Assembly (NCBI GenBank): GCA_018292915.2
Contig: JACVVK020000468.1
Span: forward strand, 467,336-531,335
Origin: Batillaria attramentaria
Taxonomy: Eukaryota > Mollusca > Gastropoda > Batillariidae
Length of the DNA: 64,000 nt
Direction: 5' to 3'
A program made the position numbers and the translations under genes. Below the pieces are notes generated by a model. The model did not search any database. It had not been told where the DNA came from and saw only the letters and a list, made by a program, of their open reading frames with translations. Each line of letters opens with the position of its first letter. The first letter of the stretch is position 1. Positions 10,930 to 23,039 of this stretch are shown here, piece after piece.

Positions 10930-12206
10930 GCAGTTTATTTTAAAATTCCTTCAGCATGTCAGTGGTGTGCCGAGTCTAGCACTCGGTAAAGCCTGGCCAA
11001 CATGGACTTACACTGAAGACCATGTGTATGCTTCTAAGCACCAGAGAAACCGGAGTCCCCGGAGAAAAACTCTGAAACCAGGCACCTTCTGCAAAGCTTT
11101 AACCCATTCAAGATGGGCTAATGTTTCCTCAGCAATACCCTGTAGACAGGCGTGAGGTTCAGAAAAAAAAACCCAAGAGACAGACTTGAAATTTTCATGG
11201 TAGTTGACTAACATATTCATGCAGCTTTTGCTGAAATTTCAACTTTCAAACTTAAATATGTTTGTTGTTAGTCATGTTGTACAAAAAAAAAATCACGATC
11301 CAAATATGTGGCTGTTCGTCTGAAACTGCTGTGCGCTGTAAGGCCGCATATGCAGCCATTCGCCCGGAAAGAATTGAAGGATTGATCATATATTGTAACA
11401 TCATGTAACATGTACAATAACATGTCCTCACGGTTATGCGTTCATACATGATGAACTTTAGGAGGCTCATTATTACTTCTACAAATCAAAACAAAACAAA
11501 ATTTAAAAACTTAAAAACAATACCAGTGGTGTTCCAGAAAAAAAAAAAGAGAAAAAAAGAGAGGAAAACAGAAAAGGTGTAGAAACTAATGGCAGGGTTT
11601 AAGTTTCGCAACTAAAATAAACGCACAAGCACATGAAAAAGCAGTAAAAATGAAGACTCTTTAACACAAAAACGCTATAAAGAATTTTTCTTAAAATGTG
11701 ACCATTAAACAAAATGGCCACAGAAAAAACACACATGCATGCCATATGGAAACCTGGCATTGTTATCACCACTGATGGTTGATAATGAAAAAAAAATTCA
11801 GGAAAAAATTCGAGAATCAAAAAGAAAAACAGAATAGATGCTAAAACTAAATACTTGGTTTAAAACTTGGCGATGTCCCAGCATAACCTTAAATTCTGGT
11901 ATCACTCACTCTCTCTATCTCTCTCACACACTCACACTCACACACTCACACACTCACACACACACACACACACACCACACACACACAAAAGTGCGCACAC
12001 ATTAAAAACAATAAAAAAAAGACTAAAATCTAAAATGCACACACATTCATACTAAAATTCATAATAAGGTAAAATCTAAAATGCATGTTAAAAAAAAAAA
12101 TCAAAAAAAGAAAAAAAAATAAAAAAACAAACAAAAATACAAACATAAAAGGTGTAAACACTAATACTTGCTTTAAGACTTGGTGATGTCCTGATATAAA
12201 AAAGAG

Positions 12207-12270
<64 letters not shown>

Positions 12271-14235
12271 ACAAGGTAAAAAAAAAAAAAAAAAAAAAAA
12301 GTAAAAGCAGGTACAGTTCATAAAAGTCACATGGGATAAAAATGCTAAAGGAGTCAGGAGTGGAACATCTTCATTCTAAAATCAACATTTCCTCTGTTAA
12401 CAACTCACAACAGGACATTTCAATCAGCCATTAGGCAGACTTTTTGTGTGTTTCACATTCATGTATCCCATCAGTCCAAATATGACTTACATACTGAACT
12501 GTTTGGTTTTGCAGTTATTTTGAGTCTTGCAAGTCTGGAAATTCAGATGTGAACCTTTGGCCTTGGAGGTATTTGGATACCAATGAATACAGCTTGGTTA
12601 CACTGTATATAGTATGTGGGTTTCAATCAATGGACAATGAAGGCCCTTTCACATGGAGAGTGCCTGCAGTGAGCTCGCTCGCGGCCGAGTGGCTTTTCTG
12701 TTCACAAGATACCAGCATTCACTGATGGACTGCGCTGCCGGCCTGGGCGCTAGACCACACACACTTGAAATTTTCAGGATAGCCGACTAACATTTATGCA
12801 GCTTGTTGCTGAAATTTCAACTTTCAAACTTAAATATCTTTGTTGTTAGTCATGTTGTACAATAAAATCTAATCCACATACGTGGCTGTTCGTCTGAACA
12901 TTGATATTGGTGAACAATTATGGTACTGTATGTTTGACATACATTGTTGTTCACGAGAAAACGGAAACAAACCAAACCAAAAAGGAAAAAAAAACATTAA
13001 ATAAAAAAATAAAATAAACTAAAACACACACATGCACAGGCCCATGCACACAAGGTAAAAAAAGAAAAAGAAAAGGAAAAAAGAGTAAAAGCAGGTACAG
13101 TTCATGTAAAAGTCACATGGGGTAAATGCTAATGGAGTCAGAGGAGTGGAACATCTTCATCCTAAAATCAACATTTCCTCTGTTAACAAATCAAAACAGA
13201 ACATTTCAAACAGCCTTTAGACACAGACCTTTTGTGTGTTTCACATTCATGTATCCCATCAGTCCAAATATGACTTACATACTGAACAAACATACACTGT
13301 TTGGTTTTGCAGTTATTTTGAGTCTTGCAAAGTCTGGAAATTCAGATGTGAAACCTTTGCCTTGGAGGTATTTGGATACCAATGAATACAGCTTGGTTAC
13401 ACTGTATATAGTATGTGGGTTTCAATCCATGGACAATTAAGACCTTTTCACATGGAGAGTGCCTGCAGTGAGCTCGCTCGCTGGCCGAGTGGATTTTCTG
13501 TTCACAAGATACCAGCATGCACTGGACGGACTGCGCTGCCGGCCTGGCGCTAGACAACACACACTTGAAATTTTCAGGATAGTTGACAAACATTTATGCA
13601 GCTGTTGCTGAAATTTCAACTTTCAAACTTAAATATCTTTGTTGTTAGTCATGTTGTACAATAAAATCATAATCCACATACGTGGCTGTTCGTCTGAACA
13701 TGATATTGGTGAACAATTATGGTACTGTATGTTTGACATACATTGTTGTTCATGAGAAAACGGAAACAAACCAAAACCAAAACCAAAAAGGAAAAAAAAA
13801 GAAAAACAAAAAACAAAACCAACACACACATGCACAGGCCCATGCACACAAGGTAAAAAAAGAAAAAAAGGAAAAAAGAGTAAAAGCAGGCACAGTTCAG
13901 GTAAAAGTCACATGGGATAAAAATGCTAATGGAGTGGAACATCTTCATTCTAAAATCAACATTTCCTCTGTTAACAACTCAAACAGGACATTTCAAACAG
14001 CCTTTAGACATAGACCTTTTGTGTGTTTCACATTCATGTATCCCATCAGTCCAAATATGACTTACATACTGAACAAACATACACTGGTTTTGCAGTCATA
14101 TAGAGTTTGCAAAGTCTGGAAATTCATCAGATGTGAAACCCTTGCCTTGGAGATACTTGGATATGGAAGAATATAGCTTGGTTACAGTGTATATAGTATG
14201 TGGGTTTCAATCAATGGACAATAAAGGCCTTTTCA
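10930..14235. repeat. Diverged tandem repeats of about 0.79 kb
   Basis: Long blocks recur in the same orientation. CTTGAAATTTTCA begins at about 11188, 12763 and 13565. The block AACATTTCCTCTGTTAACAA occurs near 12387, 13171 and 13960, and TGGCTGTTCGTCTGAA near 11310, 12885 and 13684. The two complete units run from about 12300 and 13085, a partial unit starts at about 13868, and an older partial unit lies at 10930-11420. A separate shorter repeat (ACTTGGTGATGTCC) is seen at about 11865 and 12178. CA tracts lie at about 11925-11985 and 12208-12268. No coding region was recognised. Confidence 0.8.
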
Positions 14236-14239
14236 CAAG

Positions 14240-14669
14240 CAGAGTGCCTGCAGCGTGGCGATAAAAAAGGACCGTGTTCTAGCCACAGGCGTGGCGACGG
14301 CGGCCCAGCGGAGTGTCAGCTAAAAGCGGATTTAATTCGCTGGGAGTGCATTTTGCCGCTGGTAGGCGTGCAGAATCACCGCGTGTGACAGAGGTTTAAA
14401 CAGGACACGATATTGCCAGACAGATGGTAGGTGTAGGCCATTACGTTAGGTGCAATGTCCATATGGTGTAACGATGTTGACAGGTGACGTTGAGGTGGCT
14501 CTGCAGAGGTTCAGCTGCTGACGCCTTGGAAGAGAGGTGTAGATCGAGACCAGCGCAGTTTATCCATGCACCATCGTTTTGGTCCAGGCAGAAGGGAAGG
14601 CTGGATCCATGCTCTCTAAACTTTTTGTATCATCTGCTTGTTGTTGAGCGCTGATCTAGGGCAGTATTT
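14240..14669 (-). other. Candidate 3' exon of the minisatellite gene
   Basis: On the minus strand a strong acceptor (pyrimidine tract then CAG) ends at 14670, giving an exon start at 14669. The region after it has no array repeats and is less AT-rich than the flank. No poly(A) signal or conserved domain was identified, so the end point is a guess. Confidence 0.35.
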
Positions 14670-14855
14670 CTGAAGGAAAAAAAATGCCAAATGAAGTACA
14701 GGTATTGACCAACATTTCAAGAACAATGACAGTCGCAACAAGATATGTAAATCTCATTCGTATTACACCTAAACCTGCCATGCAACCAGAGACAGAAAAA
14801 CAATCATGATTGATATTATGAGCAATGGTATTTTATCAGTGTAGAGCATGCCTAC

Positions 14856-16656
14856 CCTAGCTGCAATCAGTTGATCCTGCTGGTCTTCAAGATGGGACTG
14901 CTGTAGATATGGTTCTGCTGGCTGTTTCCGTCTACCTCTTGTTGATGCTGGAACTGACTGTGCAGAGTATCCAGTAAAAAGCGGGAGTTCTGCTGGCTGT
15001 TTCCGTCCATCTGTTGTTGATCCTGAAACTGACTGACTATCCAGAGTAGCCAGTTAAAAAGCGGGAGTTCTGCTGGCTGTTTCCATCCATCTGCTGTTGA
15101 TGCTGAACTGGCTGTGCAGAGCAGCCAGTAAAAAGCGGGAGTTCTGCTGGCTGTTTCCGCCCATCTGTTGTTGATGCTGGAACTGACTGTTCAGAGCAGC
15201 CAGTAAAAAGAGGGAGTTCTGCTGGCTATTTCCGTCCACCTGTTGTTGATGCTGGAACTGACTGTGGCAGAGTAGCCAGTAAAAAGCGGGAGTTCTGCTG
15301 GCTGTTTCCGTCTATCTGTTGTTGATCCTGAAACTGACTGACTATCCAGAGTAGCCAGTTAAAAGCGGGAGTTCTGCTGGCTGTTTCCATCCATCTGCTG
15401 TTGGATGCTGAACTGGCAGTGCAGAGCAGCCAGTAAAAGCGGGAGTTCTGCTGGCTGTTTCCGCCCATCTGTTGTTGATGGCTGGAACTGACTGTTCAGA
15501 GTCAGCCAGTAAAAAAGAGGGAGTTCTGCTGGCTATTTCCGTCCACCTGTTGTTGATGCTGGTACTGACTGACTGTGCAGAGTAGCCAGTAAAAAGCGGG
15601 AGTTCTGCTGGCTGTTTCCGCCCATCTGTTGTTGATGCTGGAACTGACTGACTGTGCAGAGTAGCCAGTAAAAAGCGGGAGTTCTGCTGGCTGTTTCCGT
15701 CCATCTGTTGTTGGTGCTGTACTGACTGACTGTGCAGAGTAGCCAGTAAAAAGCGGGAGTTCTGCTGGCTGTTTCCGTCCATCTGTTGTTGATGCTGGAA
15801 CTGACTGACTGTGCAGAGTAGCCAGTAAAAATGCGGGAGTTCTGCTGGCTGTTTCCGTCCACCTGTTGTTGATGCTGGAACTGACTGTGCAGAGTAGCCA
15901 GTAAGAAGCGGGATATGGTTCTGCGGGCTGTTTTCCGTCCATCTGTTGTTGATGCTGGAACTGACTGTGCAGAGTAGCCAGTAAAAAGCGGGAGTTCTGC
16001 TGGCTGTTTCCGTCCACCTGTTGTTGATGCTGGAACTGACTGTGCAGAGTACCCAGTAAAAAGCGGGAGTTCTGCTGGCTGTTTCCGTCCACCTGTTGTT
16101 GATGCTGGAACTGACTGCATGACTGTGTAGAGGTCGCCAGTAAAAAGCGGGATATGGTTGTGCGGGCTGTTTCCGTCCATCTGTTGTTGATGCTGGAACT
16201 GACTGTGCAGAGTAGCCAGTAAAAAGCGGGTGTTCTGCTGGCTGTTTCGTCCATCTGTTGTTGATGTTGGAACTGACTGTGCAGAGTAGCCAGTAAAAAA
16301 AGGGTGTTCTGCTGGCTGTTTCCGTCCATCTGTTGTTGATGCTGGAACTGACTGTGCAGAGTAGCCAGTAAAAAGCGGGTGTTCTGCTGGCTGTTTCCGT
16401 CCATCTGTTGTTGATGCTGGAACTGACTGTGCAGAGTAGCCAGTCATAAAAAGCGGGATATGGTTCTGCTGGCTGTTTCCGTCCATCTGTTGTTGATGCT
16501 GGAACTGACTGACTGTGCAGAGTAGCCAGTAAAAAGCGGGATGCAGTCCAGTCTGTGTCCGCTGTGTGGTCACATGCTGTGCCAGGGTTGAGGTAAAAGT
16601 TGAGTTGGATCCATCTCTTCTGGACTCTGCCTGCCTCTCCAGAATGGTCCATTTGC
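14856..16656 (-). other. Candidate giant repeat exon (block 1, about 21 units)
   Basis: The minus-strand acceptor TTTTGCAG precedes 16656, and a GTAGGC donor (GT at 14855-14854) follows 14856. The exon starts with about 110 unique bases and then runs into tandem units of 75 or 79 bases. Minus-strand frames read SRFLLATLHSQFQHQQQMDG, AFYWLLCTVSSSINNRWTE or LFTGYSAQSVPASTTDGRKQ. All three are open over long stretches (one runs 441 codons). Most length variation is one or two copies of GACT, a 4-base change that switches frame without creating a stop. No known domain was recognised. Confidence 0.5.
14916..16545. repeat. 75/79-bp minisatellite, block 1
   Basis: The plus-strand unit includes GTTCTGCTGGCTGTTTCCGT, CCATCTGTTGTTGATGCTGG, AACTGACTGTGCAGAGTAGC and CAGTAAAAAGCGGGA. 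Variants carry GATATGGTTCTG in place of GAGTTCTG, or an extra GACT. About 21 units. Confidence 0.95.
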
Positions 16657-16815
16657 CTGCAAAACAAATTACAATTTGACTCATTTCACATAGTCAAGCA
16701 ATATCAAAAACCTGGATACAAAACAATAAACAAAACAAAACAAAACAAAAAGACAAACTGTTAAATGATAACACTTCTAAAGCTAGCAGGATACAATGGA
16801 AAAGCTGGTACATAC

Positions 16816-16926
16816 CTATATGGTGACCATTCTCCAGATGATAAACTGCAGCTGGTGTCCGATGGTGTCCGCCTGTTGTCTTCCCATCTGTCTTCTTCTG
16901 ACCCAAGGTGGTCTGGCTGTCGCTAT
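16816..16926 (-). other. Candidate 111-base exon
   Basis: The minus-strand acceptor TTTTCTATTGCTACAG is followed by an exon of exactly 111 bases and a GTATGT donor (GT at 16815). The same cassette, intron and following acceptor recur at about 19505-19236. A truncated copy at about 18566-18486 is fused straight into an array. An exon length that is a multiple of three is compatible with coding. Confidence 0.45.
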
Positions 16927-17084
16927 CTGTAGCAATAGAAAACAAGAATGAATATTCAAGAATATTGATTTGCATACACTTATGAAAATTTGCATTTGTC
17001 AAGAGTAAGCATTCTGACACTGATTAAAATCAAAGTAAATGCATGCAATGAGAAAATGACATACATTTGTACACATGAAAAAAA

Positions 17085-18490
17085 GGCAGGAGTTCTGCTG
17101 GCTGTTTCCGCCCATCTGTTGTTGATGCTGGAACTGACTGACTGTGCAGAATAGCCAGTAAAAAGCGGGAGTTCTGCTGGCTGTTTCCGCCCATCTGTTG
17201 TTGATGCTGGAACTGACTGACTGTGCAGAGTAGCCAGTAAAAAGCGGGAGTTCTGCTGGCTATTTCCGTCCACCTGTTGTTGGTGCTGGTACTGACTGAC
17301 TGTGCAGAGTAGCCAGTAAAAAGCGGGAGTTCTGCTGGCTGTTTCCGCCCATCTGTTGTTGATGCTGGAACTGACTGACTGTGCAGAGTAGCCAGTAAAA
17401 AGCGGGAGTTCTGCTGGCTGTTTCCGCCCATCTGTTGTTGATGCTGGAACTGACTGACTGTGCAGAGTAGCCAGTAAAAAGCGGGAGTTCTGCTGGCTGT
17501 TTCCGTCCATCTGTTGTTGATGCTGGAACTGACTGTGCAGAGTAACCAGTAAAAAGCGGAAGTTCTGCTGGCTGTTTCCGTCCACCTGTTGTTGATGCTA
17601 AAACTGACTGTGCAGAGTAGCCAGTAAAAAGCGTGATATGGTTCTGCGGGCTGTTTCCGTCCACCTGGTGTTGATGCTAGACCTGACTGTGCAGAGTAGC
17701 CAGTAAAAAGCGGGAGTTTTGCTGGCTGTTTCCGTCCACCTGTTGTTGATGCTGGAACTGACTGTGCAGAGTAGCCAGTAAAAAGCGGGAGTTCTGCTGG
17801 CTGTTTCCGTCCACCTGGTGTTGATGCTGGAACTGACTGACTGTGCAGAGTAGCCAGTTAAAAGCGGGAGTTCTGCTGGCTATTTCCGTCCACCTGTTGT
17901 TGGTGCTGGAACTGACTGACTGTGCAGAGTAGCCAGTAAAAAGCGGGAGTTCTGCTGGCTGTTTCCGCCCATCTGTTGTTGATGCTGGAACTGACTGACT
18001 GTGCAGAGTAGCCAGTAAAGAGCGGGAGTTCTGCTGGCTGTTTCCGTCCACCTGTTGTTGATGCTGGAACTGACTGTGCAGAGTAGCCAGTAAAAAGCGG
18101 GAGTTCTGCTGGCTGTTTCCGTCCATCTGTTGTTGATGCTGGAACTGACTGTGCAGAGTAGCCAGTAAAAAGCGGGAGTTCTGCTGGCTGTTTCCGTCCA
18201 CCTGTTGTTGATGCTGGAACTGACTGTGCAGAGTAGCCAGTAAAAAGCGAGTTTTGCTGGCTGTTTCCGTCCACCTGTTGTTGATGCTGGAACTGACTGC
18301 ATGACTGTGTAGAGTCGCCAGTAAAAAGCGGGATATGGTTGTGCGGGCTGTTTCAGTCCATCTGTTGTTGATGCTGGAACTGACTGTGCAGAGTAGCCAG
18401 TAAAAAGCGGGTGTTCTGCTGGCTGTTTCCGTCCATCTGTTGTTGATGCTGCAACTGACTGTTTAGAGTAGCCAGTCATAAAAAGCGGCA
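17085..18490. repeat. 75/79-bp minisatellite, block 2
   Basis: About 18 units of the same repeat as block 1. At its right end the array is fused directly to a partial copy of the 111-base exon cassette (18486-18725), the junction expected from unequal exchange. Confidence 0.95.
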
Positions 18491-18721
18491 GCTGGTGTCC
18501 GATGGTGTCCGCCTGTTGTCTTCCCATCTGTCTTCTTCTGACCCAAGGTGGTCTGGCTGTCGCTATCTGTAGCAATAGAAAACAAGAATGAATATTCAAG
18601 AATATTGATTTGCATACACTTATGAAAATTTGCATTTGTCAAGAGTAAGCATTCTGACACTGATTAAAATCAAAGTAAATGCATGCAATGAGAAAATGAC
18701 ATACATTTCTACACATGAAAA

Positions 18722-19120
18722 AGACAGGAGTTCTGCTGGCTGTTTCCGCCCATCTGTTGTTGATGCTGGAACTGACTGACTGTGCAGAGTAGCCAGTAAA
18801 AAGCGGGAGTTCTGCTGGCTGTTTCTGTCCATCTGTTGTTGATGCTGGAACTGACTAACTATCCAGAGTAGCCAGTTAAAAGCGGGAGTTCAGCTGGCTG
18901 TTTCCGTCCATCTGTTGTTGATGCTGGAACTGACTGTTTAGAGTAGCCAGTCATAAAAAGCGGGATATGGTTCTGCTGGCTGTTTCCGTCCATCTGTTGT
19001 TGATGCTGGAACTGACTGACTGTGCAGAGTAGCCAGTAAAAAGCGGGTGTTCTGCTGGCTGTTTCCGTCCATCTGTTGTTGATACTGGAACTGACTGTGC
19101 AGAGTAGCCAGTAAAAAGCG
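18722..19120. repeat. 75/79-bp minisatellite, block 3
   Basis: About five units of the same repeat. It is followed by a nearly complete copy (19121-19665) of the spacer that lies between blocks 1 and 2 (16546-17084). The two spacers are almost identical, so block plus spacer is itself duplicated. Confidence 0.93.
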
Positions 19121-19739
19121 GGATGCAGTCCAGTCTGTGTCCGCTGTGTGGTCACATGCTGTGCCAGGGTTGAGGTAAACGTTGAGTTGGATCCATCTCT
19201 TCTGGACTCTGTCTGCCTCTCCAGAATGGTCCATTTGCCTGCAAAACAAATTACAATTTGACTCATTTCACATAGTCCAGCAATATCAAAAACCTGGATA
19301 CAAAACAATAAACAAAACAAAAAACAAAACAAAACAAAAAGACAAACTGTTAAATGATAACACTTCTAAAGCTAGCAGGATACAATGGGAAAAGCTGGTA
19401 CATACCTATATGGTGACCATTCTCCAGATGATAAACTGCAGCTGGTGTCCGATGGTGTCCTCCTGTTGTCTTCCATCTGTCTTCTTCTGACCCAAGGTGG
19501 TCTGGCTGTCGCTATCTGTAGCAATAGAAAACAAGAATGAATATTCAAGAATATTGATTTGCATACACTTATGAAAATTTGCATTTGTCAAGAGTAAGCA
19601 TTCTGACACTGATTAAAATCAAAGAAAATGCATGCAATGAGAAAATGACATACATTTGTACACATGAAACCAGCCACTTCACTGAAAAAGAAGTTGTATA
19701 AATAAATGAAGACATGCATGCCAAAAGTTCTGCACTTAC

Positions 19740-19973
19740 AGGTCGGACCACGTCATCCACTGACATCCATTGCGAACTTGCAGAGGGGGACACCATCCAG
19801 AGGGGCACACCGTCCAGAGGGGCACACCGTCCAGAGGGGCACACCGTCCAGAGGGGCACACCGTCCAGAGGGGCACACCGTCCAGAGGGGCACATCAGAG
19901 TTGTCCAGAAATTGGTGTGAAGGGTGAACCGGTTCATCTCCTTAAGCTGCTCCACCGCCGGCTCCAGTCCACC
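19740..19973 (-). other. Candidate 234-base exon with 17-bp repeats
   Basis: The minus-strand acceptor TGGTTTGTAG ends just before 19973, and a consensus GTAAGT donor starts at 19739. The exon is 78 codons and open in the frame GGLEPAVEQLKEMNRFTLHT. Within it, six or so copies of a 17-bp unit (GTGTGCCCCTCTGGACG) rotate through all three frames, giving CPSGRCAPLDGVPLWTV. It resembles the upstream 18-bp repeat exons, which contain QPKEMDQITLHAN. Confidence 0.5.
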
Positions 19974-20029
19974 CTACAAACCACCAAACAGAATAAATCA
20001 TGAAATCATTGAAAAATAATTGAAAATAA

Positions 20030-21180
20030 ATACTGGCCTTATTCATCTGGTGTGAAGGGTGATCCGGTCTATCTCCTCGGGCTGCTGCGTCCCTTCTCCA
20101 TGGTGAGGTCCTGCAACTGAGACTGATGAAAAGTGCTGCAGTCAAGTCAAATCAATTGTCTAACATGCATGCACAAACATCCTAACCCCTCCCCCTTCCC
20201 TCCTACACCCCCCTCCCAACCCCCCCCCCCCCCCCCCTCCCCAACCACCAGCCTACTCTACAAACTACAGTACCAAACAAAATAAACCATCTATCTCCTT
20301 GGGCTGGTCCCTCTCCTTGGGCTGGTCCCTCTCCTTGGGCTGGTCCCTCTCCTTGGGCTGGTCTTCTCCTTGGGCTGGTCCGTCTCCTTGGGCTGGTCCG
20401 TCTCCTTGGGCTGCTGAATCCTCTCCCAAGGGGTGCGGTCCTGACCTGCAACTGAGACTAAAGCAGAGTGTTAAATTCAAATTGAAACAATAATCTAACA
20501 TATATACAAAAACATCCTAATCATTCTCACACACACTCACAATCTTTCACACTCCATTCAGTCTCTAAATGCTAGCCCCCCCCCCCCCCCCCCCCCACCT
20601 AACCCTCTACCTACCCCAGGACCCGCTAACCTTCTCCCCAGCCTATGCTAGCCTACACAAAGAAAAGAAAAACTCAAAATGATACTGGCCTTTTTTGTTG
20701 GCATGAAGGGTGATCTGGTCCATCATCTTGGGCTGGTCCATCTCCTTGGGCTGGTCCGTCTCCTTGGGCTGCTCCGTCCTCTCTCCTGGGGTTTGGTCCT
20801 GACCTGCAACTGAGACTAAAGAATAGTGCTGAATTCAAGTTGAACAAACAATTTAACATACACACAAAAACATCCTAATCATTCTCACACACACTCACAA
20901 ACTTTCACGCTCCATTCAGTCATCTAAATCCTACCCCCTCCCACCACCCACCTAACCCTCTACCTACCCCAGGACCCGCTAACCTTCGCCCCAGCCTATG
21001 CTAAACTATACAAAAAGAAATAAACAAAATGATACTGGCCTTTGTTGAAGGTTGATCTGGTCCATCTCCTTGGGCTGGTCCGTCTCCTTGGGCTGGTCCG
21101 TCTCCTGGGGCTGGTCCGTCCTCGCGCCGGGGGTCCAGAGGGCTAAGGTTAACCTGGGGCTAACCTAACCCTAAGCTGCA
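20030..21180 (-). repeat. Four related exon-like units with 18-bp repeats
   Basis: Related segments lie at about 20030-20125, 20290-20450, 20685-20816 and 21040-21172 and are separated by similar C-rich spacers. Each begins on the minus strand after TTTAGTCTCAGTTGCAG or a relative. Each carries one to seven copies of GGAGACGGACCAGCCCAA and, in three of the four, ends AAGGCCAGTAT. The latter is a possible donor. In one frame they read QPKETDQPKEMDQ, in another GDGPAQGDGPAQ. Exon lengths are not all compatible in phase, so coding is not proven. C runs occur at 20219-20238 and 20577-20597. Confidence 0.6.
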
Positions 21181-21441
21181 ACTTTCACTTAGAAGGACCG
21201 ATGAGTTCCAATCGAATATGGTAACAGAAAAACATGCAAAAACATCCTAAGCAGACTCACACACATTCAAACCGCTCATTCACTCTCCATTCAAGCAGCT
21301 AAATCCTATCCCCCCCCCCCACCTACACCCCCTCTACCCAACCCTCCCCCCCCTCCCCCACCACCAACCTACACTACAAACTAGAAGAAGAAGAAAAACC
21401 CATGAAGAAAACGACCACTGACCTTGCTCAACCTGTCTTAC

Positions 21442-21466
21442 CCTGCAGTACAGGGAGTTTGCCCAT
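21442..21466 (-). other. Candidate first coding exon
   Basis: ATGGGCAAACTCCCTGTACT and CAGG precede a GTAAGA donor, with ACCATGG start context. This would be a 25-base first coding segment (MGKLPVLQ plus one base). Confidence 0.35.
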
Positions 21467-21619
21467 GGTCCAATCAGACGTCAACCCGGGTTCAGCTAAG
21501 GTAGAAGGCCACGCCAGCTCCTGACCTCCTGATGGATATCATCAGTGCAAAACTGCTCCATATGTCTACGTCTGAAGTGCTGCTATATGTCTCGGCTTCA
21601 ATGAGCACATTTCACAGTT

Positions 21620-22960
21620 GTTGTTGTTTTTTTCTCTCTCTCTGGTTTCCTGTCGTCAAAAACAAACTCTACTGACTGCACGTGCAACAAAAACAACGAA
21701 CAACTCCGCCACAATCGCTCAATGGTAATTTGATGGAAGCGCAAAACGACATGACTGAAAAATAGATGTTTGGCGTAATGATTACATAGAACTGAATTTT
21801 TTTTCTCCAAGATTTGTCACAGAGCAGTTTGGCGTATCACCTTACCCTCTCAGACACCACTGACGGCTCACTGAAGTGTGTGACCCCCAGACAGATAATT
21901 TTACGCCGGCGAAGGCCGGATGGGCGAGTCCATATTTTTTTTTACAGAGGGTGACCAGGTCTTGTACCCTGCACAAGCCCACAGCTGCTTTCACAGCAAA
22001 CCCACTCTAGATATGCCAGTTTTGCAAATGAAATTGTGGAAACTGTCCTACGGTTTGAAACGTTGACCAGCAGCTTGCTGGTAACTACAAACCGATGAAA
22101 TTTCTTTCTGTTTGGTAGTCCTGTCACCCCTATCAATAGTTACGACGACCGTCTACATGTGACGTCACCTTCAATGCTTTGAAACTGACCAGTCACGTTT
22201 TCTGGTAAACAATTCACCCAATTGTGCGTCACCGACCGTGAGCAGTGTCACAGGCAGTGACTGGCGTACTGAGTTCATCCGGACAGCACGTGCACCTCAC
22301 CAGCCAACGCAGGGTCCTACTAATTACCGAAAACAACCGAAAACGACCGAAAACAACCGAAAACAACTCTTAATACGGGTAGAACGCAGTTAAAACATAG
22401 AAATAACAACACACAAACATGCGGTAATCCATATAACAAACCCGGCGAACAGGGTCCGTGAGCGCCTTAGGGCTACCCGTCCAGATCCTAAACAACAAGC
22501 CGTTGTTTGCACACAAACAATTTTAACCATCCATTTAATCGGCCATGTGGAACGCTTTAGAAAGTTTGTGCGAAGACCTCCTGTACGCCGGACAGAGTCC
22601 ACATGGCCAGCCAGTGTTTACATTTAATTCCCCCGCTGCTGGAATACACAATACAACCAACTCGCCTCAACTCGTATTCTGAAAACTCAAGAAAAACGGG
22701 GATCGAGTGATTTTCTCGAAGCTAAAGAAGCGAAACCGCCGCCATCTTTATTTACCTTGGCTACGTCCTTCGTGAAACTTTTAAGGCGCCACGGCAACTT
22801 TATTTTTTGAAATCAGGAGTTAAAACACCTTAATTATTATTACGAGGAACTCGTAATATCTAAAATGAAAAAAAAGCAAACGAGTTTTTGTGTGAAACAT
22901 TTTATCGGCGACCACATGGATTGAGTTCGTATAGCTTTCTAAGCACAACGTTCTTCAGCT
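21620..22960. other. Region without a recognisable gene
   Basis: Mostly unique sequence. A short CCGAAAACAA tandem (22327-22366) is the only clear repeat. Its place just upstream of the candidate minus-strand gene would suit promoter DNA, but no TATA or initiator element can be defended. Confidence 0.5.
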
Positions 22961-22962
22961 GT

Positions 22963-23033
22963 TCCCATAGCTCAGTTGGTTAGAACTTTATGTCGATATC
23001 CGAACGTCGTGGGTTCGATCCGCGGCAGCTGTG
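22963..23033 (+). pseudogene. tRNA-like pseudogene
   Basis: An A box (TAGCTCAGTTGGTTAGA) and a B box (GGGTTCGATCC) are correctly spaced, and the T arm pairs. The acceptor arms (GTTCCCA and the 3' GCAGCTG) and the anticodon stem do not pair. This is a decayed tRNA or a SINE head, not a working tRNA. A T-rich run follows at about 23036. Confidence 0.6.
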
Positions 23034-23039
23034 TGTTTT

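Larger units (their letters stand above)
14240..21466 (-). other. Candidate multi-exon gene built from minisatellite exons
   Basis: An unrecognised transcription unit on the minus strand, inferred from ordered splice-like signals around stop-poor repeat blocks. The putative start ATG at 21466-21464 has a CCATGG context and encodes MGKLPVLQ before a GTAAGA donor (GT at 21441). Three or four exon-like blocks follow, with 18-bp repeats rich in Gln/Pro/Lys or Gly/Asp depending on frame. Next come an exon at 19973-19740 with a 17-bp repeat, an exon cassette seen three times (at 19505, 18566 and 16926), and large 75/79-bp repeat blocks. The reading frame across all exons could not be established. 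A lncRNA or non-genic repeat cluster is the alternative. Confidence 0.45.

Noticed and set aside
22963..23033. Functional tRNA gene
   Set aside because: The internal boxes are good, but the acceptor and anticodon stems do not pair. Kept only as a pseudogene.
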